This document shows, piece by piece, positions 56,997 to 64,000 of a stretch of DNA of 64,000 nucleotides. The stretch covers positions 20,455 through 84,454 of the forward strand of contig JAJXUD010000011.1 in the NCBI GenBank assembly GCA_021783235.1, in the 5' to 3' direction. The translations under genes were made by a program, and so were the position numbers. The notes under the pieces were generated by a model, which searched no databases, was not told the DNA's origin, and saw nothing but the letters and a program-made list of their open reading frames with translations. Within the stretch, counting starts at the first letter, position 1, and the number at the start of each line of letters is the position of its first letter. This DNA comes from Myxococcales bacterium (GTDB lineage Bacteria; Myxococcota; Myxococcia; Myxococcales; JAKAPL01).

Positions 56997-57877
56997 CCCC
57001 GGCGCCGTCGCCCGAGACCTGGACGATCCAGCGGCTGCTCTCCTGGACGACGGGCCGCTTCTCGGAGCTCGGCCTCGACTCCCCTCGCCTCACCGCCGAG
57101 CTGCTGCTCGCCCACGCGCTCGGGAGGACGCGGCTCCAGCTCTACCTCGCCTTCGACCAGCCGCTCGATCGGCCGGAGCTCGCGCGCTACCGGGAGCTCA
57201 TCCGGCGCCGCTCCGAGCGCGTTCCGACCCATCACCTCGTCGGCGGCCGCGAGTTCTTCGGCCGCTGGTTTCGCTGCGACGCCCGGGCGCTCGTCCCGCG
57301 GCCGGAGACGGAGTTGCTCGTCGAGGCCTGCCTGCGCGCCCTCCCCGGCGACGGCGCCGGCCTGACGGCCCTCGACCTCTGCGCCGGAACGGGCTGCGTC
57401 GGCCTCACGCTCTTGGCCGAGCGACCGGCCCTGCGCCTCGTCGCGGTGGAGCTCTCGCCCGAGGCCGCGAGCCTCACCCGAGAGAACGCCCAGGCGCTCG
57501 GGGTCGCAGACCGCCTCGAGCTGCGCGAGGGGGATCTCTGGGGAGCGCTCGACTCCGACCAGCGTTTCGCCCTGATCGCCTCTAACCCACCCTACGTCCC
57601 AAGCGCCGAGATCGCGGGGCTCGCCCCCGAGGTCCGCGACCACGAGCCGCGACTGGCGCTCGACGGCGGCCCCGACGGGCTCGACCTCGTGCGACGCATC
57701 GCGCTGGAGGCGGCCGGCCGGCTCGAGGCCGGCGGGCTGCTCGCGCTCGAGATCGGCGACGACCAGGGCGCGGCGACCCGGGAACTCCTCGACGCGGCGG
57801 GGCTCGACCGAGTCTCCGTCGAGCGCGACTACGCCGGGCAGGACCGCATCGCGCTCGGCTTTCGTCGCTCCCGCTGA
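56993..57877 (+). CDS. prmC: Release factor N5-glutamine methyltransferase
   Basis: [46 protein letters not shown]. Confidence 0.95.
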   Translation: MTPAPSPETWTIQRLLSWTTGRFSELGLDSPRLTAELLLAHALGRTRLQLYLAFDQPLDRPELARYRELIRRRSERVPTHHLVGGREFFGRWFRCDARALVPRPETELLVEACLRALPGDGAGLTALDLCAGTGCVGLTLLAERPALRLVAVELSPEAASLTRENAQALGVADRLELREGDLWGALDSDQRFALIASNPPYVPSAEIAGLAPEVRDHEPRLALDGGPDGLDLVRRIALEAAGRLEAGGLLALEIGDDQGAATRELLDAAGLDRVSVERDYAGQDRIALGFRRSR

Positions 57878-57892
57878 GGGGCCTGGACTGGG

Positions 57893-58267
57893 CTAGGCAG
57901 CCATGCTGCCGAACTTCTTGAAGAACACCACGATGCCGTCGACCATCGCGGCGAGCGACTCCTCGCCGTCGAGCCCCTGTCCGAGCCAGATGCCGCCGCA
58001 GGACTCGCAGGTGTCGTAGCGCTGCGACCGCCTCGGCCCGCCCTCGATGACGACCAGGTCGACCTGGCACTGCGGGCACTGCCCCGCGAGCTCCTCGATG
58101 TTCGGCTTGCCGCCGAGCTTCTCGAGGCCTGGCAGGTTGTGGCGCAGGAGAACTCGGTTCAGCTCGGCGACGTCGATCCAGACGCCTCTGCACTGACCGC
58201 AGCGCTGCAAAGCGATGTGATCGTCGTCCTGCTGCTCCAGCTCCACCGCGCACTTCGGGCAATCCAT
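57893..58267 (-). CDS. TFIIB-type zinc-ribbon (zf-TFIIB) protein
   Basis: MDCPKCAVELEQQDDDHIALQRCGQCRGVWID...CPQCQVDL...YDTCESCGGIWLG. Confidence 0.85.
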   Translation of the reverse strand: MDCPKCAVELEQQDDDHIALQRCGQCRGVWIDVAELNRVLLRHNLPGLEKLGGKPNIEELAGQCPQCQVDLVVIEGGPRRSQRYDTCESCGGIWLGQGLDGEESLAAMVDGIVVFFKKFGSMAA

Positions 58268-58351
58268 GGGGGTTTTCGCCGCTCTCCTGAGGGGGGGTTG
58301 GGAGGGATGGTACCTCGCCGGCGCGGGGATGGGCAACCCGCCCGGGGGACG

Positions 58352-59656
<1,305 letters not shown>

Positions 59657-59724
59657 GACGCGCCGATTCTTGGGCCGGACGCCCGGCGACGTCAACGTGC
59701 GCGAGGCCGGCTGCCCGGAGGCCC

Positions 59725-59753
59725 CTGTCCCACCGCGCCGCGCCCGCTATAAT
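59725..59753 (+). promoter_or_regulatory. Putative promoter CTGTCC-N17-TATAAT, 10 nt before the ATG at 59764
   Basis: Consensus -10 with 17-bp spacer. Confidence 0.6.
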
Positions 59754-59763
59754 CGCCGCCCTC

Positions 59764-61749
59764 ATGCTCCTCCCGCTCGTCGCCGCCTCGGCCCTCGCCT
59801 CCGTGCTCACGCCGGGACCGCTCGCCGTCCCGCTCGACAAGGACCGCGCCGCGCTCTCGCGGCCCCGCCCCCTCCTCGCGCGGCCGCCCTTCCCCGGCCC
59901 CATCGCGGCCGGAACGGGCGCGGGGCCGCGCGGGGAGATAGTCGCGCTCCCCTCGACCTTTTGCAGCTCCGACGACGGTCAGAACCCGCAGCCCGCGGGC
60001 TGCACGGCATACGCCGATCCGAACTGCACGATGGCGGGGGCGCCGCCGGCCTACGAGCTCGCCCCGCAGGACTCGGCCATCGATGCGGTCGCGCAGTTCT
60101 TCCAGGCCGAGCCCGATCAGTACGACACGATCGTGTTCTGGCGCGACTACCTGCAGGACTACTGCACGGGGCTCGCCTACTACTTCCCGATCTTCAACGA
60201 CGTCGACGGAATCGGCGCCATCCATTTCAGCCAGACCGGCAGCTACCAGATCGACCTGCGCCCCTACTTCGGCGTCGCTTCGGGCGGCACGCTGCGCGGC
60301 CTCATCGACATGGGCATGCTCTACGACTGCTCGCTCGACCAGATGCTCGGGATCGACTGCGGTGACGGGCAGACCTTCCCGACCGACGCCTACTCGCTCC
60401 CCGGCATCCTCGGCCAGGAGTCGGCGCACCAATGGGGCGCCTTCGTCCACTTCACGAACGGCGCCGGCCAGGACGACGCCTCGCTCCTCGGCCGCTCGCA
60501 GCAGCACTGGAGCTGGTTCTTCGACACCGGCGGAGGCGACGGCAACCTGGGCTCGCCACTCGAGGGCAACCTCTGGACCGCGGACGGGGGCGACTTCTCC
60601 ATCCCGCAGGGCAGCGTCGCCGCCTACAGCCCGCTCGACCAGTACCTGATGGGCGTTCGGCCGGCCAGCGACGTCCCTCCCTTCTTCTACGTCGCGAACC
60701 CCGCGCCCGCTCCGGGGCAGCCCGCCTTCAAGAGCCTCGTGCAGGGCGAGGGGCCAGGCTCCGACCCGCCCTACGGCCCGGCCTTCTCGCGCTACGAGCC
60801 CGACGCCATCACCGGGCAGGCCGTCCAGGTGACCATCGACCAGGTCCAGGCGGCCGAGAACAGGCGTCAGCCGGCCTTCGGCTCCGCCCCCTTCGTCACG
60901 ACGCAGGCCTGGACCTTCCTGCTCCAGCCCGGTGAATCGATCGCGCAGGCCGCGACCGCCCTCGCGCGCGTCGAGGCGCTGCGCGAGTTCTGGACCGGCT
61001 ACTTCTACCAGGCGACCGATCGGCGCATGCGGGTCATCACCACGCTCGAAGGGCGCGACGACCTGCCGCTCTTCACCTTCCACGTCTCGGGCGAGGGCTT
61101 CGCCTCTCTCGCGAGCGGCACCGTCTCCGTCGACCCCTCGGGCGGGCTCGACCTGAAGCCCGGCGCCGGCATCCAGAACCTGAACGTGCTCTACCCGGCC
61201 GGCTCGTCGGTCGCGGCGCTCCTTGGAGGGAGCTGGCCCAAGGGTGCCGGCGGCCAGTCGCTGCTCTCGTTCACCCAGAGCGGCGCCTTCGCGAGCGGCG
61301 ACTCCTTCACCTCGACGAACCCGGTCGACGGCCGCCACTACGCCCACCGGATCCTCTACTTCTCGAAGCAGAAGGGGGCGAGCGCGCAGGCGGCCACCGA
61401 CTGGAGCGGGACCATCGAGGGAATCGAGCTCCAGCCCTCGGTGGGATCCAGCGGCTCCGAGGACGTCCTCGTCGATCACCTCGAGCTGACCGCCTCGCCG
61501 CCGCCCGACCAGGACGGCGATGGCGTCGCCGACGACGAGGACGACTGCCCGAAGGTCGCGAACCCCGACCAGGCGGACTACTCCGGCAAGGGCGTCGGTT
61601 ACGCCTGCGATCCGGCGCAGCAGGCCAGGTTCAACCCCGACGGGACACCCCGCCCGGCCGGCTGCGGCTGCTCGAGCGGCGGCTCCGAGACCTTCGCGGC
61701 GGGGCTCTTCTTGCTCGGCCTCGGGCTGCGACGTAGGAGACGCGCATGA
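59764..61749 (+). CDS. Secreted/anchored protein: degenerate metallopeptidase-like domain, thrombospondin type 3-like Asp-rich region, MYXO-CTERM-like tail
   Basis: LGQESAHQWGAFVHF; DQDGDGVADDEDDCPKVANPDQAD; CGCSSGGSETFAAGLFLLGLGLRRRRRA. Confidence 0.75.
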   Translation: MLLPLVAASALASVLTPGPLAVPLDKDRAALSRPRPLLARPPFPGPIAAGTGAGPRGEIVALPSTFCSSDDGQNPQPAGCTAYADPNCTMAGAPPAYELAPQDSAIDAVAQFFQAEPDQYDTIVFWRDYLQDYCTGLAYYFPIFNDVDGIGAIHFSQTGSYQIDLRPYFGVASGGTLRGLIDMGMLYDCSLDQMLGIDCGDGQTFPTDAYSLPGILGQESAHQWGAFVHFTNGAGQDDASLLGRSQQHWSWFFDTGGGDGNLGSPLEGNLWTADGGDFSIPQGSVAAYSPLDQYLMGVRPASDVPPFFYVANPAPAPGQPAFKSLVQGEGPGSDPPYGPAFSRYEPDAITGQAVQVTIDQVQAAENRRQPAFGSAPFVTTQAWTFLLQPGESIAQAATALARVEALREFWTGYFYQATDRRMRVITTLEGRDDLPLFTFHVSGEGFASLASGTVSVDPSGGLDLKPGAGIQNLNVLYPAGSSVAALLGGSWPKGAGGQSLLSFTQSGAFASGDSFTSTNPVDGRHYAHRILYFSKQKGASAQAATDWSGTIEGIELQPSVGSSGSEDVLVDHLELTASPPPDQDGDGVADDEDDCPKVANPDQADYSGKGVGYACDPAQQARFNPDGTPRPAGCGCSSGGSETFAAGLFLLGLGLRRRRRA

Positions 61750-63626
61750 AGAAGTCGCTCGGCCTCGCCCTCCTCGCGCTCGCCTGCGGAACCCGCAGCG
61801 CCGCGCCCTCCGCCGCCCCGCCTGCCCCGGCGGCGCCCGCCGCGCCCGCACCCCCGTCCCTCGCGGAGGCCGAGCCGAACGACGCCCCCGCTCAGGCGCA
61901 GCCCGTCTCGAGCACAATCCGCGTCCAAGGAGACCTCCACCCGGTCCAGCCGGCCTCCCGACCGGACGAGGACTGGTACGCGATCCGGCCGGGCGGCGAC
62001 GGAAAGACGCCGGCGACCGCCGATCTGCGCGCCGAGCTCTTGCCCCCGGCGGGCGTCCGCTTCTCGCTCGAGGTCTACGACCGGGATCTGAACAAGCTGC
62101 TCTCGCTCCCGTGCAGCGCCGGCGCCGGCTGCCTCGTGCCGGGGATTCGCGTGCGCGGCCAGGCCTTCCTGCGCGTCTTTTCGCCCACGGGCGCCACCGG
62201 GACCTATGCGCTCGACGTGAGGCTTTCGCCGCCCGATCTCGACGCCGAGGCCGAGCCGAACGACCGCCCGGTCGATGCGACGCCGCTGCCGCTCGATCAC
62301 CCGCTCCACGGGACGATCGGCACGCCGGCGGACGAGGACTGGTACGTCCTCGATCTCGCCCCCGACGGCGGGGCCCCGCTCGCCCCGCCCCCCTCGCCCG
62401 CGACGGCGACGAGGCCGGGCGCGGTACTGCCCATCCCCAACGCGACCACGGCGCTGGTCCCGTCCCCCGCGCTCGGGAAGCCACCGCCGGGCGCCCAGGC
62501 CACTGCCGCTCCCGCCGCGGCGCCGAACCCCGAGGTCCAGCCGAGCGCCATCCTCCAGCTCCAGCTCTCCGGGGTCCCCGGGCTGCGGCTCGGCCTGCGG
62601 ATCTTCGATCAGGACCAGCGGCCGCTCCTCTCCACGGAATCTCGCCAGCCCGGTGATCCCATCGAGCTGCGCGACCTCGCGCTCTTTCCCACCAGCCGCG
62701 CGCTCTACCTGCTCGTCGAGAGCGCCCCGATCCACGGCAAGCGGCCGGCGGCGCCCGGCTCGCCCTACACTCTCGCCGTTCACCGCGATCCGGCGCCCGC
62801 CGACTTCGAGGCCGAGCCGAACGACACCCCCGAGCTCGCGACGCCCATCTCGGCAAAGCGGGTCGGTTACCTCGCGCCCCGCGGCGACGTCGACTACTAC
62901 CGCGTCCACGTCACCGCCCCCTCGCTGCTCCACGCGAGAGTCTCCGGCCTGGACCGAGTCGACGCCGAGCTGTCGGTCGTCGACCCGCCCGACCCCACCG
63001 CCGGCCGCGGCAAGGCGCGTGAGAAGCTGCTCTGGAAGGCGAACGAGGGCGGGCCGCACGAGCCCGAGGTGATCCCGGCGGTGGCGCTGCCGCCTGGGGA
63101 CCACTATGTGAAGGTCGAGGCGGCCGCCCACCAGGTGGGCGCCCACTGGGTGCGCGACCAGGACAACGAGACGGATCCCTACGAGCTCGACGTCACGCTC
63201 TCGCCGGACGACGGCAACTTCGAGAAGGAGCCGAACGGCGACGCCCGCAACGCGACCCCGGTCCGCATGGGCGAGACCGTGCGCGGCTACGCCTTCCCCG
63301 CGAAGGACGTCGACGTCTACCGGCTCGACCTCTCCAGCCAACCGGTCGGCGTCGGCGTCGTGCTCCGGCTGCAAGGGGTCCCGAAGACCCCGCTCGTGCT
63401 CGAGCTGCGCGGGCCGCTCGCGGGGCCGCCGGGGCCTCGGCTCGACGACGCGCCGCTCGTCAACACGAGCGACCACGGCCGGGCGGGCCACCCCGAGGAG
63501 ATCCACGCGAAGCTCACCCCGGGCGTCTGGCTGTTCGTCGTCAGGCCCTCGCCCGAGGGGCGGGTCCCCGGCCAGCCGGGCGGAGACCCGGACGCCCCGT
63601 ACGCGCTCTCCATCGCCTCCGAGTAG
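61746..63626 (+). CDS. Lipoprotein with repeated PPC-like domains
   Basis: LALLALACGTRS lipobox; EAEPNDAPAQAQPV, EAEPNDRPVDATPL, EAEPNDTPELATPI, EKEPNGDARNATPV; ATGA overlap with upstream gene. Confidence 0.8.
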   Translation: MKKSLGLALLALACGTRSAAPSAAPPAPAAPAAPAPPSLAEAEPNDAPAQAQPVSSTIRVQGDLHPVQPASRPDEDWYAIRPGGDGKTPATADLRAELLPPAGVRFSLEVYDRDLNKLLSLPCSAGAGCLVPGIRVRGQAFLRVFSPTGATGTYALDVRLSPPDLDAEAEPNDRPVDATPLPLDHPLHGTIGTPADEDWYVLDLAPDGGAPLAPPPSPATATRPGAVLPIPNATTALVPSPALGKPPPGAQATAAPAAAPNPEVQPSAILQLQLSGVPGLRLGLRIFDQDQRPLLSTESRQPGDPIELRDLALFPTSRALYLLVESAPIHGKRPAAPGSPYTLAVHRDPAPADFEAEPNDTPELATPISAKRVGYLAPRGDVDYYRVHVTAPSLLHARVSGLDRVDAELSVVDPPDPTAGRGKAREKLLWKANEGGPHEPEVIPAVALPPGDHYVKVEAAAHQVGAHWVRDQDNETDPYELDVTLSPDDGNFEKEPNGDARNATPVRMGETVRGYAFPAKDVDVYRLDLSSQPVGVGVVLRLQGVPKTPLVLELRGPLAGPPGPRLDDAPLVNTSDHGRAGHPEEIHAKLTPGVWLFVVRPSPEGRVPGQPGGDPDAPYALSIASE

Positions 63627-63639
63627 CTAGCGTTGGGAG

Positions 63640-64000
63640 GTGGAGCCCCAGGCCGATTCGGGGAGCCCGCTCGCCCCCTCGCGCTTCTTGCGGGAGCGGC
63701 GCGGAGCGCTCCTCGCCGAGTGGGAGCAGCGCACCCGGAAGGCGCGCCCGGTCTCCCGCCGTCCCCTTCGGGAGCTGCTCGAGCAGCTCCCCGAGCTCCT
63801 CGACCGCATCCAGGATCTCGTCGAGGCGACGGACGGCGGAGCTCGCGGGGAGAGCCCTCCCCGGGGCGCCACCCCCATAGGCGTTAGCATTTGCAGCGGG
63901 GTTCAGGGTTGCGATCCGCGGGGAAGTGCTCGCGGAAGAGCGTGAGTTGACGCTGCTCGAGATGGGAGTCGCAGGCATCGAGGGCTGCGACGATCTGCGG
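63640..64000 (+). CDS. N-terminus of RsbRD-like sensor/kinase-type protein, truncated by window and possibly frameshifted
   Basis: SRFLRERRGALLAEWEQRTRKARPVSRRPLRELLEQLPELLDRIQDLVEA; continuation EVLAEERELTLLEMG is in a different frame. Confidence 0.5.

Noticed and set aside
59692-62856. 1054-aa minus-strand ORF
   Set aside because: Antisense to two well-supported plus-strand genes; Arg/Gly-rich artefact.

Overview
The window is 64 kb of very GC-rich bacterial chromosome. Myxococcota-type origin is inferred from a MYXO-CTERM-like tail, many Cys-rich or Asp-Ala-Gly-rich lipoproteins, FHA and Ser/Thr kinase genes, and GC-saturated third codon positions. It is mostly an ordinary, densely packed chromosome: pyrB-pyrC-carA, murQ-anmK, rpmB, cspA, psuG, kamA, clpB, truA, prfA-prmC, murA, cysE, a Cys/Met-metabolism PLP enzyme, an RlmI-like methyltransferase, SpoIID, DUF885, TonB, a GAF/HD-GYP protein, a GMC oxidoreductase and many secreted or lipoprotein genes. 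No rRNA, tRNA, CRISPR array, prophage or intact transposase was recognised. The strongest unexplained structures are: (1) a 400-bp array of about 19 degenerate 21-bp units at 33102-33501, forward-facing on the left and reverse-facing on the right, directly upstream of (2) an ECF-sigma-like gene with a tandem 357-bp (119-codon) internal duplication; (3) an FHA plus sigma54-activator-like protein whose Walker A, Walker B and GAFTGA motifs all look destroyed, overlapping psuG; (4) a hydrophobic ORF downstream of truA (51620-52090, minus) with no ATG/GTG/TTG start but a well-placed GGAGG before an ATT codon, absent from the supplied ORF track; (5) a 187-bp CTAG-flanked inverted-repeat element at 41590-41776; (6) a run of four hairpins at 53045-53185; (7) several -35/-10 promoters placed so that transcripts would be nearly leaderless. 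All calls come from reading sequence by eye. No homology search or folding computation was run.
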